A stretch of DNA of 53,392 bases from Paracoccaceae bacterium. Lineage in GTDB: Bacteria > Pseudomonadota > Alphaproteobacteria > Rhodobacterales > Rhodobacteraceae. The position numbers were made by a program, and so were the translations under genes. The notes under the pieces are model-generated. The model ran no database searches. It saw nothing but the letters and a program-made list of their open reading frames with translations, and was not told the DNA's origin. This document shows positions 9,865-18,907 of the stretch, piece after piece. The first letter of the stretch is position 1. Each line of letters begins with the position of its first letter. The stretch covers positions 1-53,392 of the forward strand of contig JAJEBG010000001.1 of assembly GCA_022824005.1 (NCBI GenBank), given 5' to 3'.

Positions 9865-10346
9865 ATGCGCATTATGGAACGGAATGTTTTTCTGGCTTGG
9901 TTGTCGGAGATCGACAATTTGAGCGTGACACAGAAAGTAGAGGCCGGAGAGGTTCTGGCCGGTCGCCCTGCCGACGAAACTTCAGTTGCAACAGTTGAGA
10001 TGGGTGTTGGAGAAGATCAAACCTGCCCGCATTGCGGCACACAAGGCGCAGTGGCCAATGGCATACGGTTGCCGTTTCGGCAAAGCGGTGTGGGATCGCC
10101 GGAAGCACCGCCTTTCGCTGGCGACACCGCTTCCTTGCCGGGATCAATTCCACCGCTGAAAAACTGACAGGCATTGTCGAGGCCAATGAAACCTATTTTC
10201 TCGAAAGCCGTAAAGGGGATCGTGTCTGGACACGGGCCATGGAAGGTAACTCCTCGACCAAAAAACCGGATCGAATGGCCCGAAAGCGCGCGTCCGATAG
10301 ACCTACCTTCAGCGCACAGGTGCAGATCCGGAATCCACCCCCATGA
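9865..10346 (+). pseudogene. IS1595-type transposase remnant, internally deleted and truncated
   Basis: Two adjacent reading frames together look like one broken transposase of the IS1595 type. The first frame has an N-terminal region and a zinc-ribbon start (CPHCGTQGAVANG). The second, beginning within the same stretch, has SAKRCGIAGSTAFRWRHRF and KLTGIVEANETYFLESRKG, which is the helix-turn-helix linker and the start of the DDE catalytic domain. Aligned to the family from memory, the rest of the zinc ribbon and linker (roughly 40-50 residues) is missing at the frame change near 10055-10070. The catalytic domain stops soon after its first acidic residue. It cannot encode an active transposase. 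I could not identify terminal inverted repeats. Confidence 0.8.
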
Positions 10347-10564
10347 ACAAAATGCTCCAAGCCGTCGCAAATAACGGGTTCGGTAAGATTCTCAAAGCAG
10401 GGGGTTTATTCGCACAACCCAAAGGCCCAAGCCGAGACGGGAGGTGTCTCCTTTTTCCAACACACTTAACCTTCGTCCTTCTTGGGCTAGAGACATAACG
10501 CCACCGGTCATCTTCAGAGCGCAGTGCTGACCGGTCCAATGAAACCAACAAAAGGGAGAAAACA

Positions 10565-11431
10565 ATGATCAAAACCTCTAAGGTTCCCGCCACAATCGCG
10601 ACAGGAGACACCGTGGCGCAGGCCGACAGCATCAATGTGCACGGCGCTGAGTTGTTCTATGAGCGCATTGGCAGCGGCCCGCCTGTCCTGATCATGCATG
10701 GCGGTCTGGGGCTTAGTCATGACTATCTGCGTCCTTATTTTGATGCTCTGGAGGCGTCCAAGACGGTGATCTACTATGATCACTTCGGCAACGGTCGATC
10801 TGAGAAGCCAAGCGACTACGCTGAAATGAACTTTGAGCGTTTGACGTCTGATGCAGCCGGGCTGATGTCTGCTTTGGGCCACGAAAGTTTTACACTCATT
10901 GGGCACTCATACGGCGGGTTCATCGCGCAGGAATTTGCGGCAAACTATGAAAACCGGCTGGATGGATTGGTGTTGATCAATACGGTGCCCGCATTCGACT
11001 ATGCGCCAATGGTCAGTGGGCCAGAGACCAACATGGCCGCTTTTGGCAAACTTTTCACACAGCCTATGGCGAACAACGACGACTGGCGCGCGACATGGAA
11101 CCCGGTGGCAGAGATCTACTTCCACCAGTGGGATTCCGAAGTTGGCGCAGATTTGGACGCGCGTACGCAGTATGAGTACCGGGCCTGGAACGCGTCCAGC
11201 GCGCTTTTGGGAAGCTTCAATACTCTGGAAAAGCTGCCGAATATTTCTACGCGGACGCTTGTGATTGGGGGTCGTCACGACGGTATCACGCCGGTAGATA
11301 CTGGGTCCGCACGCATTGCCGAATTGCTGCCGAATGCGACGTTGATAATCTTTGAAGACTCCGGTCACTACCCGTTCATTGAGGAAGAAACGGCTTTCTT
11401 TGAGGCTCTCACGGGCTGGCTGGCGGAATAG
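10565..11431 (+). CDS. Alpha/beta hydrolase, proline iminopeptidase-like
   Basis: This is a predicted serine hydrolase of the alpha/beta fold, 288 aa. The oxyanion region HGGLGLSHDY, the nucleophile elbow GHSYGG (Ser near residue 116), an acidic residue in GGRHDGITP and the catalytic His in EDSGHYPF form a complete triad. The overall pattern resembles proline iminopeptidase-type hydrolases, but substrates in this group vary widely and I do not assign one. The ATG follows an AAAGGGAGAAAACA ribosome site. It lies alone between a transposase remnant and coding debris. By eye its codons (more CTG and GGC) look slightly unlike the neighbours, which fits acquisition by transfer. It appears intact. 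Confidence 0.85.
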   Translation: MIKTSKVPATIATGDTVAQADSINVHGAELFYERIGSGPPVLIMHGGLGLSHDYLRPYFDALEASKTVIYYDHFGNGRSEKPSDYAEMNFERLTSDAAGLMSALGHESFTLIGHSYGGFIAQEFAANYENRLDGLVLINTVPAFDYAPMVSGPETNMAAFGKLFTQPMANNDDWRATWNPVAEIYFHQWDSEVGADLDARTQYEYRAWNASSALLGSFNTLEKLPNISTRTLVIGGRHDGITPVDTGSARIAELLPNATLIIFEDSGHYPFIEEETAFFEALTGWLAE

Positions 11432-11943
11432 GCCGCCGCGCGTTGGCACGTTTGAGGGCTGGGAAAGGGATGTGGGGCTTAGTGCAACAATATCCGTGAC
11501 TTGGATACCTTGGATCAAATGGCGTTTCTTGCCCGGTCATTCGCAGGCAAACGGCTTCGGTATGCCGATTTGGTGGCCTAGATGGTGCAGAACAGAAGTG
11601 CGGAAGGAAACTCGCGTCATCAAGTTGGACGCTACCCCGGAACAGGCGGCGCGGGCCATATTTTCCGCCGTGAAACCGCCGCGTCCGTCACTACGGCGGT
11701 TGCGCAAATGAGACACTTCAAGCCCGCAACTACTTAACCAATTTGGCTAGTAAAGCGTATAATCCCCCTTTTTTGAGGGCGAAATCATTGTATTACAATA
11801 GGTTACGCTCAAAAATGTCGGAAGTCAAGACCAGAAGGCATTGATGATGAAGTCAGGCAAGCATTGCAAGCCATCGTCGATATCAGCCAAGTTTCCCCTG
11901 AGTAGCCAAGAGATGGATAGAGTGCGGCGATACGGCCGTACCG
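11432..11943. other. Non-coding stretch with gene debris
   Basis: About 510 bases have no intact gene. Translation in changing frames gives protein-like scraps: one frame near 11490-11570 reads DTLDQMAFLARSFAGKRLRY before a stop, and another near 11610-11710 ends DATPEQAARAIFSAV with a basic tail. I read these as decayed remains of one or two small genes, in line with the broken transposase upstream. The remaining bases to 11943 show nothing recognisable. Confidence 0.4.
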
Positions 11944-12225
11944 CTAACCGTATTTCCCATCTCCCCATAGATTGAAGATATCAATATCTTGAATGGTGAC
12001 GGCGTCAGACACAATGATGATGACGAGGGGGAGCCATATGGCGGTCGCGGCGATGGTCGTCCAAATTAGTTTTCGTCTTAACATATGTTCTGCGGGAGCC
12101 GAGGCGGGCGTGCCCGGGACGACATGCTGACTTTCTTGCTGCGAGCGGACCTTAATGGGGAGCGCAATGAGGAAAACAAGGAACCAGATCACGGCAAAAA
12201 GAACCAGTGCGGCCGAGATCGACAT
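11944..12225 (-). CDS. DUF1467 family small membrane protein
   Basis: This 93-aa protein has two predicted membrane helices (about residues 5-24 and 52-72) separated by a polar loop rich in Glu, Gln and Pro. It matches the DUF1467 family as I know it: short, two-helix, from alphaproteobacteria, usually encoded directly after methylmalonyl-CoA epimerase. Here it begins three bases after the mce stop on the same strand. No function is known; the conserved neighbourhood does not by itself tell what it does. Confidence 0.8.
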   Translation of the reverse strand: MSISAALVLFAVIWFLVFLIALPIKVRSQQESQHVVPGTPASAPAEHMLRRKLIWTTIAATAIWLPLVIIIVSDAVTIQDIDIFNLWGDGKYG

Positions 12226-12228
12226 GGA

Positions 12229-12630
12229 TTACGCCTCTTCCAGTTCAATCAATATCCCGTCTGTTTCTGCGGGATGCAGGAAGAGTACGGGCTTGCCATG
12301 CGCACCGATTTGAACTTTATCATCGCCAAGGATACGGCAGCCCTGTTGATTTAGTTCTTTGGCGGACTCCTTGATGGAATTTACCTCATAGCACAGGTGA
12401 TGAATTCCGTTGCCACGTTTTTCAATAAAAGAAGCAATTGGACTGTCATCCGATAAGGGCGTGATGAGTTCAATCTTGGTGTTATCAAGTTCAACAAAGA
12501 CCACGCGGACGCCATGTTCAGTTAAGGTTTGAGGGGCGGAGACTTTGGCACCGAGGAGATCACGATATATCCCCGCCGCGGCCGCCAAATCACCGACAGC
12601 AATCGCCACATGATTGAGTCGTTCAATCAT
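12229..12630 (-). CDS. mce: Methylmalonyl-CoA epimerase
   Basis: The enzyme interconverts (2R)- and (2S)-methylmalonyl-CoA, linking propionyl-CoA carboxylation to methylmalonyl-CoA mutase. The 133-aa protein is a VOC (glyoxalase-like) fold with two beta-alpha-beta-beta-beta units. The opening RLNHVAIAVGDL carries the first metal His, GIHHLCYEV carries the central His residues, and the ending GILIELEEA carries the last metal Glu. The start overlaps the topA stop by four bases, so translation is probably coupled. No mutase or carboxylase is in the window. Confidence 0.9.
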   Translation of the reverse strand: MIERLNHVAIAVGDLAAAAGIYRDLLGAKVSAPQTLTEHGVRVVFVELDNTKIELITPLSDDSPIASFIEKRGNGIHHLCYEVNSIKESAKELNQQGCRILGDDKVQIGAHGKPVLFLHPAETDGILIELEEA

Positions 12631-15098
12631 TTCTTCTTGGCTTTCAATTTGGTGTCGATCAAATTGATTGCGCTTTCCAACGACACAGATTCAGGATCGG
12701 TGCCTTTGGGGATGCTAGCATATGTTTTTTTCCATTTGACGTAAGGTCCATAACGGCCGGCTCCTCGGCTTATTACACCCCCCTTCGGATGCTCACCTAA
12801 AGGTTCAGTAGACGCGAATTTCTGTTTTCGTTTTGGCGCTTGCGCGAGTCGTTCGACAGCGTGATTCATGCCGATGGTTTTAACTTCATTGGAATTTTCG
12901 AGTCGAGCATATTTGCCGGCATGGCGAAGATAGGGACCATAGGGTCCAATACCGGCCTCAATGGGTTCATTATCGTCAGGGTGCCGACCCACAGTTCTTG
13001 GAAGCGACAGAAGAAACAAAGCCGTGGTCAGATCCAGATCATTGATATTTATGTCTTTTGGAATACCGGCGCGTTTTGGTTTCTCTTTTTTTTCTCCGAC
13101 ATTTCCGATTTGAAGGTAGGGGCCATAATTGCCGACTAGAAGAGATATGGGCATGCCAGTTTCCGGGTCATTACCAATAATCTTGGTTTCGTGTCCGTCA
13201 AACCCTCTTCGATATGAGCATTTGGGCGAGTTTGAGCAACCGATCGCGGCACTATGTTTCGAAAGTCTTAGGATCAACCTGCCATCTTTACAGCGTGGAC
13301 AGGCGCGAACATCTCTCTGCCCATCTTGAGTCGGCATGATCATAGGTACCACAATGTCGGACAACCGGTCTAAAACATCACCAATCCGTAATTCTTGTGC
13401 GCTATCGATGGCGGATGAGAAATCTCCCCAAAATCCGTCAAGAACATCATTTCGCAGTTTGCGACCTCCCGCGATATCATCCAATTCCTGCTCGAGTTCA
13501 GCCGTAAATTCGAACTCAACATAGCGGGCAAAATAGGTTTTTAGGAAAACGGTGAGCAATCGTCCTACCGGTTCGGCCGTCAATTTGCCATTTATTTTAG
13601 ACACATAGCCACGATCCTGAATGGTTGAGACAATCGAAGAATAGGTTGATGGCCGACCAATCCCGAGTTCGACCATTTTCTTGACCAGCGCCGCTTCAGA
13701 ATATCGTGGGGGTGGTTTGGTGAAATGCTGATTGGGGCTCACTTGCTCCTGGTCAAGTGACTCATTTTCAGACATTTTGGGTAGCGCAGTCTTGGCATCA
13801 AGGGAGTCGGCATCGGATTTTTCTGGAGCGTCGCGGCCCTCTTTGTAGATGATTTGATAGCCGTCAAATACGGTGACACGCCCGCTCGCCCGCAATCCAA
13901 CTTTCTTGTCATCAGAAGAGATATTGACGCTCGTCTGCAAGTATTTTGTGTTTTCCATTTGGCTGGCAATGGTCCGATTCCAGATGAGTTCATAGAGCTG
14001 CCCCTGCGCGTCATCTGAAATTTTAGCGCCTCGCCGATCTTTTTGGATTGAAGTCGGGCGAATACACTCGTGCGCTTCCTGTGCATTTTTTGCCTTGGAC
14101 TTGAACATCCGAGGCTCTGACGGAAGGTATTCGCCGCCGAATTTTTGCTCAATCACCCCCCGAACCTCTTTGATCGCACTAAAATCCATGAAAGTCGCAT
14201 CGGTTCGCATGTAGGTGATCAAGCCCTGTTCATATAGTTTCTGGGCGTTGAGCATGGACACTTTAGGCGGCATTCGGAGTTGGCGGCTCGCTTCCTGCTG
14301 CAAAGTGGCCGTCATGAAAGGGGGTGGGGGTCCTCGATTGATGGGTTTGGTTTGTATTTTAGAGATAGAAAATTGGCGGGTTTTGATAGCTTCCACGGCC
14401 TTTGATGCATCTTCGTTACCGCCAATTTCGAATTTTTTAAGTTTTTTTCCTTCTAGCTCAACGAGTTGTGCCGCAAAGGTTTCGCCTCGAGGGGTACGAA
14501 AGTCGGCAATGACGGACCAATATTCCTTGGCGACGAAATCTTCGATTTCTTTTTCGCGTTCAGCGATGATGCGCACGCATACCGATTGCACACGACCGGC
14601 CGAACGGGCACCGGGAAGTTTGCGCCAAAGAACAGGCGATAGACGGTAACCGACGAGGTAATCTAAAGCACGCCTCGCCAAATAGGCGTCCACCAATTCC
14701 ATATCGATATGACGGGGCGATTCCATGGCCGATTTGATGGAGTTTTCAGTCACTGAATTGAAGACAACACGTTTAGGCTCAGCGGCCAATTTGAAACCTC
14801 GCTTCTTGCTCAACACTTCCTTGATATGCCAACTGATCGCTTCGCCCTCACGGTCGGGATCGGTCGCCAAGATCAAGTCCTGATCCTCTTTAACCGCTTT
14901 GGCAATTTCATTGATCTTTTTGGTGGAGGTGCGGGGCACTTCCCATTTCATTTCAAATTGATGTTCTGGATCAACTGATCCGTCCCGCGGTGGCAGGTCG
15001 CGAATGTGGCCAAATGAAGCCATGACCTTAAAGTCTTTGCCAAGGTATTTTCCGATTGTCTTGGCCTTGGCAGGTGATTCGACGACGACGACAGGCAT
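12627..15098 (-). CDS. topA: DNA topoisomerase I
   Basis: This type IA topoisomerase relaxes negatively supercoiled DNA. The 823-aa protein starts with the Toprim domain (VVVVESPAKAKTIGKYLG; acidic triplet in ATDPDREGE). The active-site Tyr is in GLITYMRTDATF near residue 300. After the core, a four-cysteine zinc-finger-like segment appears (ACPRC ... GCSNSPKC, about residues 600-635). Three repeats containing YGPYL or YGPYV follow (about 675-800), the C-terminal topoisomerase repeats typical of alphaproteobacteria. Only the first motif looks like a true cysteine finger. It heads the topA-mce-DUF1467 transcript and is divergent from the thiamine operon. Confidence 0.97.
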   Translation of the reverse strand: MPVVVVESPAKAKTIGKYLGKDFKVMASFGHIRDLPPRDGSVDPEHQFEMKWEVPRTSTKKINEIAKAVKEDQDLILATDPDREGEAISWHIKEVLSKKRGFKLAAEPKRVVFNSVTENSIKSAMESPRHIDMELVDAYLARRALDYLVGYRLSPVLWRKLPGARSAGRVQSVCVRIIAEREKEIEDFVAKEYWSVIADFRTPRGETFAAQLVELEGKKLKKFEIGGNEDASKAVEAIKTRQFSISKIQTKPINRGPPPPFMTATLQQEASRQLRMPPKVSMLNAQKLYEQGLITYMRTDATFMDFSAIKEVRGVIEQKFGGEYLPSEPRMFKSKAKNAQEAHECIRPTSIQKDRRGAKISDDAQGQLYELIWNRTIASQMENTKYLQTSVNISSDDKKVGLRASGRVTVFDGYQIIYKEGRDAPEKSDADSLDAKTALPKMSENESLDQEQVSPNQHFTKPPPRYSEAALVKKMVELGIGRPSTYSSIVSTIQDRGYVSKINGKLTAEPVGRLLTVFLKTYFARYVEFEFTAELEQELDDIAGGRKLRNDVLDGFWGDFSSAIDSAQELRIGDVLDRLSDIVVPMIMPTQDGQRDVRACPRCKDGRLILRLSKHSAAIGCSNSPKCSYRRGFDGHETKIIGNDPETGMPISLLVGNYGPYLQIGNVGEKKEKPKRAGIPKDININDLDLTTALFLLSLPRTVGRHPDDNEPIEAGIGPYGPYLRHAGKYARLENSNEVKTIGMNHAVERLAQAPKRKQKFASTEPLGEHPKGGVISRGAGRYGPYVKWKKTYASIPKGTDPESVSLESAINLIDTKLKAKKK

Positions 15099-15385
15099 TT
15101 ACGATAGGCCTCCGAAGAATGATGGATGCGAGAGGAATTCGACGATTATTCCCAAGCATAAGAGAAAACGATTCGTCAAAATATTATCCCTTGACCGAGA
15201 GAGATGCGACATCAATTAGGGTTTCGACAATGCTGAAGAGCTTTGAGTCATGAATTTTGGTGGAGAAGGACCACTCGTTTGTTTGTGCCAATCGGCGATA
15301 CTTTAACCCTCATTCAAAGGGGCAGAATGGTCATTCTAGGGGGAGAGTATAGACAGGAATATAACAACAGCAGTGATTTGTCTGT
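15099..15385. other. Divergent intergenic region topA/thi operon
   Basis: Nearly 290 bases precede the thi promoter. It must include the topA promoter on the minus strand, but I see no clear consensus. No coding. Confidence 0.4.
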
Positions 15386-15414
15386 TTGACATCATCTCAA
15401 TCGGTGAATATGCC
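15386..15414 (+). promoter_or_regulatory. Candidate promoter of the thiamine operon
   Basis: A perfect TTGACA at 15386-15391 is followed after 17 bases by TATGCC at 15409-15414. The predicted transcript start, about 15421, falls directly at the 5' edge of the TPP riboswitch, which supports the assignment. Confidence 0.55.
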
Positions 15415-15422
15415 TCATGCAT

Positions 15423-15507
15423 CTGTTGGGGAACCTTCTAGAAGGCTGAGACGCGTGTTGCGCGAACCCATTGAACCTGAACCGGTTAGGACCGGCGAAG
15501 GAAACAG
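15423..15507 (+). promoter_or_regulatory. TPP riboswitch (THI element)
   Basis: The conserved thi-box parts are in order: GGGG at 15428-15431, GCTGAGA, then ACCCATTGAACCTGAACCGG, TTAGGACCGG and CGAAGGAAACAG. The closing P1 helix is CTGTT (15423-15427) with AACAG (15503-15507). GCTGAGA and CCTGA are the pyrimidine- and pyrophosphate-sensing loops of the known class. Binding of thiamine pyrophosphate should reduce expression of the thi genes downstream. About 76 bases separate it from thiD. A CGCC at 15547-15550 can pair with GGCG at 15573-15576 next to the ribosome site, so control of translation is plausible; I see no strong intrinsic terminator. Confidence 0.93.
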
Positions 15508-15583
15508 GTCTTGGTACGTTTCACGGCCAAACATGATTTCCCAAGCGCCATCCTAATTGTTTGACCGTAAGAGGCGGGACGAA

Positions 15584-16381
15584 TTGACTTCCATAGCCCT
15601 GACAATCGCTGGGTCGGATAGCGGCGGTGGTGCTGGAATACAGGCCGACCTTAAAACCTTCTCAGCTTTAGGAGTCTATGGTGCCACCGTCATCACAGCT
15701 GTGACGGCCCAGAACACTCGTGGTGTCGACGCCGTTCATAGCGTTCCCACCGATGTCGTTCGAGCGCAGATTGAAACGGTTTTGAGTGATCTGGATGTGA
15801 AAGCGATCAAAATCGGAATGTTAGGCATGCCCGACCTGATCGAATGCGTGGTCGAAACATTGTCAGACTTCAATGGCCCTATCGTCGTCGATCCAGTGAT
15901 GATTTCCAAATCTGGAGCTAACCTCCTCCCCCTTGAAGCAGTGGACGCGCTCAGGACGGACCTTGTGCCACGGTCTGATATACTGACACCAAATATCCCC
16001 GAAGCCGCTGTCCTTCTCGAGGAGTCAGAAGCGGAGAGTGACCAAAACATGAAACAGCAAGGCCTAAAGCTTCTGGCAATGGGTACAGGCGCGGTGTTGA
16101 TGAAAGCCGGTCATAGAGAGGGTCACGATTGCTCCGATCTGTTCATTTCTAGAGAGGTGGAAATATCGCTGACCGCCCGCCGCGTGATGACAAAAAATAC
16201 ACACGGAACAGGGTGCAGCTATTCATCAGCGATTGCCGCCGGTTTGGCCAAGGGACAGGAGCTGGAGACGGCCATCCGCCAAGCACATCGTTGGCTGCAA
16301 CAAGCAATCCGACATGCTGATCGACTGCTCATTGGACACGGTCATGGTCCAGTTCACCATTTTCACGATGTCTGGTTATGA
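15584..16381 (+). CDS. thiD: Hydroxymethylpyrimidine/phosphomethylpyrimidine kinase
   Basis: ThiD phosphorylates HMP to HMP-P and then HMP-PP, the pyrimidine precursor of thiamine. The ribokinase fold is evident: IALTIAGSDSGGGAGIQADL at the N terminus, VDPVMISKSGANLL in the middle, and NTHGTGCSYSSAIAAGLAKG with the catalytic Asp position replaced within the usual GTGCS anion hole. There is no ATG near the start. I chose the TTG at 15584 because AAGAGG lies nine bases before it and family members begin just here; a TTG at 15557 would add nine residues. First gene of a ten-gene run, under the TPP riboswitch. The stop overlaps the thiO start (ATGA). Confidence 0.94.
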   Translation: MTSIALTIAGSDSGGGAGIQADLKTFSALGVYGATVITAVTAQNTRGVDAVHSVPTDVVRAQIETVLSDLDVKAIKIGMLGMPDLIECVVETLSDFNGPIVVDPVMISKSGANLLPLEAVDALRTDLVPRSDILTPNIPEAAVLLEESEAESDQNMKQQGLKLLAMGTGAVLMKAGHREGHDCSDLFISREVEISLTARRVMTKNTHGTGCSYSSAIAAGLAKGQELETAIRQAHRWLQQAIRHADRLLIGHGHGPVHHFHDVWL

Positions 16382-17358
16382 GTTCCGCCTTTACCATCCT
16401 CGGTAACGGCGTCGCGGGGCTTAGCCTCGCGGCCGAACTCCATCGTCGCGGCGCGACGATCCGAGTGGTGGCACCAAATGGTGCCCCCGGAGAGCACGCT
16501 TGTTCTTGGTGGGCCGGCGGGATGCTGGCACCCGAATGTGAGGGCGTCATCTCTGAAGAAGTGGTTATTCGCCATGGACGAAGAGCCGCAAAGTGGTGGG
16601 AATCACAAGGAGCAGAGCTTTCTTACAATGGGACTCTCGTGGTCGCACTTGGCCGTGATCAAGATGAAATGAAGACTTTCGCCCGTCGCCTCAATGGGGC
16701 CGTCTGTCTCAACCACGCCGAGTTAACGAATCTTGAACCCTATCTCGCCGATCATTTTGACCAGGCCTTATTCATCGAAAATGAAACACATCTAAATCCA
16801 AGAAGAACACTGGTCGACTTGCATCATCGGCTCGAACAGCTTGGTGTGATGTTTACTGAGAAGGAAGCGTTTGAAGGGCAAGTGATTGATTGCCGGGGGC
16901 TCGCGGCGCGAGATCATCTTGACGACCTACGCGGCGTGAAAGGTGAGATGGTCACCGTAAAATGTGACGACGTCAGTCTGCAACGGCCCGTGCGCCTCCT
17001 TCACCCCCGCTTTCCTCTCTACATCGTGCCACGCGGCGACGGCATCTTTATGCTGGGGGCAACTCAAATTGAGAGCAGCGAGCGAAATCGCCCAACCGTT
17101 CGCTCCGTGGTTGAACTTCTTAACGCCGCCTATGCTTTGCACCCTGCGTTTGCCGAAGCCGAATTGTTGGAAGTCGGCGTGGATGCGCGCCCGGCATTTC
17201 CTGACAATTTACCACGTATTCGCAGAATCGGTGACCGTATCTACCTCAACGGGCTTTTTCGCCATGGGTTCATGCTCGCACCAGCACTCGCGCAAATGAC
17301 CACCGATCTTTTGTTGGATGAAAGACAACCTGAGGACTTTTATGAAGATCATCGTTAA
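16378..17358 (+). CDS. thiO: Glycine oxidase ThiO
   Basis: ThiO uses FAD and oxygen to turn glycine into dehydroglycine (iminoacetate), the C2-N donor for the thiazole ring. The 326-aa protein begins with an FAD-binding Rossmann segment (ILGNGVAGLSLAAELHRRGA). A second conserved region, VGVDARPAFPDNLPRI followed by GLFRHGFMLAPALA, is the C-terminal flavin-contact motif of the DAO/ThiO family. It overlaps thiD by four bases and thiS by 17. Using ThiO, and not ThiH, implies aerobic thiazole synthesis. Confidence 0.93.
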   Translation: MSSAFTILGNGVAGLSLAAELHRRGATIRVVAPNGAPGEHACSWWAGGMLAPECEGVISEEVVIRHGRRAAKWWESQGAELSYNGTLVVALGRDQDEMKTFARRLNGAVCLNHAELTNLEPYLADHFDQALFIENETHLNPRRTLVDLHHRLEQLGVMFTEKEAFEGQVIDCRGLAARDHLDDLRGVKGEMVTVKCDDVSLQRPVRLLHPRFPLYIVPRGDGIFMLGATQIESSERNRPTVRSVVELLNAAYALHPAFAEAELLEVGVDARPAFPDNLPRIRRIGDRIYLNGLFRHGFMLAPALAQMTTDLLLDERQPEDFYEDHR

Positions 17359-17539
17359 CGGCAAGGAAGTTGAGACCAACAAAAAAACTCTGGCCGAACT
17401 CCTTGATGAACTCGGTCAGGGTAACTCTCGCGTCGCGACAGCGGTCAATGAGGCCTTTGTCCCCGCCAAAGCACGGATGACACAAAATTTATTTACCGGT
17501 GATCGCATCGAAATCGTAACTCCTCGTCAGGGAGGCTGA
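17342..17539 (+). CDS. thiS: Sulfur-carrier protein ThiS
   Basis: This is a 65-aa ubiquitin-like carrier whose C-terminal Gly-Gly is adenylated by ThiF and converted to a thiocarboxylate that donates sulfur to the thiazole. The sequence starts [11 protein letters not shown] and ends PRQGG, exactly the required terminus, with the family's GDRIEIV just before it. I chose the ATG at 17342 and not the longer frame from 17318 because the fold starts there and GAGG lies upstream. It overlaps the thiO end. Confidence 0.94.
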   Translation: MKIIVNGKEVETNKKTLAELLDELGQGNSRVATAVNEAFVPAKARMTQNLFTGDRIEIVTPRQGG

Positions 17540-17543
17540 TGAA

Positions 17544-18314
17544 ATGCCCGTCTTCTATGGAACTGAAGTCTCTTCGCAATTGATGCTTGGTACCGCTCAA
17601 TACCCCTCGCCGGCGATTCTGGCTGAAGCGTTCCGACGGTCTGGGGCGGGTATAGCCACAGTCTCGGTTCGGCGCGAGGCAGGTGGAGGCCGAGCCGGTC
17701 AGGATTTCTGGACGCTGATCAAAGACCTTGGCGTGATTGTTCTACCAAACACCGCTGGATGCCACTCAGTGCGCGAGGCGTTCACTACGGCGCAGATGGC
17801 TCGTGAACTCTTTGATACAGACTGGATCAAACTTGAGGTGATCGGCAATGCCGACAATCTGCAACCAGACCCCTTCGGTTTGGTTGAGGCGTCGCGTCGT
17901 CTTGTCGATGATGGTTTTCGAGTCTTTCCATATTGCACAGATGACCTCGTGCTATGCGAGACTCTCCTGACGGTCGGTTGTCAGGTGCTGATGCCATGGG
18001 GGGCTCCAATCGGCTCGGGCATGGGTCTTAACAATCCTTACGGGTTGCGTGCACTGCGCCAGAATTTTCCAGAAATTCCATTGGTGGTCGATGCCGGACT
18101 CGGACTTCCATCGCAAGCGGCTCGGGTCATGGAAATGGGTTACGATTCCGTGCTCGTGAACACGGCTGTGGCCAAAGCTGGAGATCCAGCGGCGATGGCA
18201 GAGAGCTTCGCCAAAGCGGTTGAAGCCGGCGCTATCGCCTACGGGGCCGACCCAATGGAGCCGCGCGATATGGCGTCTCCCTCTACCCCCGTTCTTGGCA
18301 AGGCTTTTCTATGA
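17544..18314 (+). CDS. thiG: Thiazole synthase ThiG
   Basis: ThiG condenses deoxyxylulose phosphate, dehydroglycine and ThiS-thiocarboxylate into the thiazole phosphate. The 256-aa TIM-barrel has the Schiff-base lysine in WIKLEVIGN (near residue 97), the phosphate-binding region [16 protein letters not shown], and [20 protein letters not shown]. An excellent GGGAGG ribosome site, overlapping the thiS end, lies just before the ATG. It sits between thiS and thiE with a four-base overlap downstream. Confidence 0.96.
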   Translation: MPVFYGTEVSSQLMLGTAQYPSPAILAEAFRRSGAGIATVSVRREAGGGRAGQDFWTLIKDLGVIVLPNTAGCHSVREAFTTAQMARELFDTDWIKLEVIGNADNLQPDPFGLVEASRRLVDDGFRVFPYCTDDLVLCETLLTVGCQVLMPWGAPIGSGMGLNNPYGLRALRQNFPEIPLVVDAGLGLPSQAARVMEMGYDSVLVNTAVAKAGDPAAMAESFAKAVEAGAIAYGADPMEPRDMASPSTPVLGKAFL

Positions 18315-18907
18315 TGTGGCCTCGCTTTTATCCTATTTTTGATGCACCTGCCTGGCTCGAGCTAACCCTACCGCTCGGTGTCAAACTGGTACAACTTCGG
18401 ATCAAAGATGGCAGTGAGACATCGCTGCGAGCGCAAATCATGAAAGCGCAAAATCTTTGCGACGCGCATGGAGCCATACTCGTTGTCAATGACCATTGGC
18501 GTCTGGCTATTGAACTGGGATGTCAATGGCTGCATTTGGGTCAGGAAGACCTCAATGATGCCGATATCTCAGCCATTCGTGAAGCGGGACTGAAACTGGG
18601 GATTTCAACCCATGATGAGTCGGAACTCGATCGCGCTCTGTCGCTATCTCCTGATTATGTGGCGTTGGGGCCGATCTATCCAACGATTCTGAAGAAAATG
18701 AAATGGCATCAACAGGGTGTCGAAAAACTGACAGAATGGAAAACTCGAATCGGCTCGATACCTTTGGTCGCCATTGGTGGGATGAGTGTCGAACGTGCAC
18801 CGGCCGCGTTTAATGCGGGGGCCGATATTGTGTCGGCTGTGACTGACATTACCCTCAATGACGCTCCGGAGGCGCGTGTACGCCAATGGCTTGAGGTTTG
18901 CCAATGA
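18311..18907 (+). CDS. thiE: Thiamine-phosphate synthase ThiE
   Basis: ThiE joins HMP-PP with thiazole phosphate to give thiamine phosphate. The 198-aa protein has VQLRIKDGS near the start, the pyrophosphate/Mg region [20 protein letters not shown], and a C-terminal phosphate loop [18 protein letters not shown]. In the GPIYPT loop the usual TKTK-like run is changed to ILKKMKW, so it is a diverged member, though position in the operon supports the role. An alternative start is the next codon (18314). It overlaps thiG and thiF by four bases each. Confidence 0.9.
   Translation: MMWPRFYPIFDAPAWLELTLPLGVKLVQLRIKDGSETSLRAQIMKAQNLCDAHGAILVVNDHWRLAIELGCQWLHLGQEDLNDADISAIREAGLKLGISTHDESELDRALSLSPDYVALGPIYPTILKKMKWHQQGVEKLTEWKTRIGSIPLVAIGGMSVERAPAAFNAGADIVSAVTDITLNDAPEARVRQWLEVCQ

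Noticed and set aside
10430-10460. Possible terminator GAGAC...GTCTC followed by T-run after the transposase remnant
   Set aside because: Stem is only five base pairs and lies in decayed sequence with no gene to terminate.
11352-11711. Open frame overlapping the hydrolase end
   Set aside because: Its first part is a shadow of the hydrolase gene; only the last ~30 codons look protein-like, so I treat it as debris.
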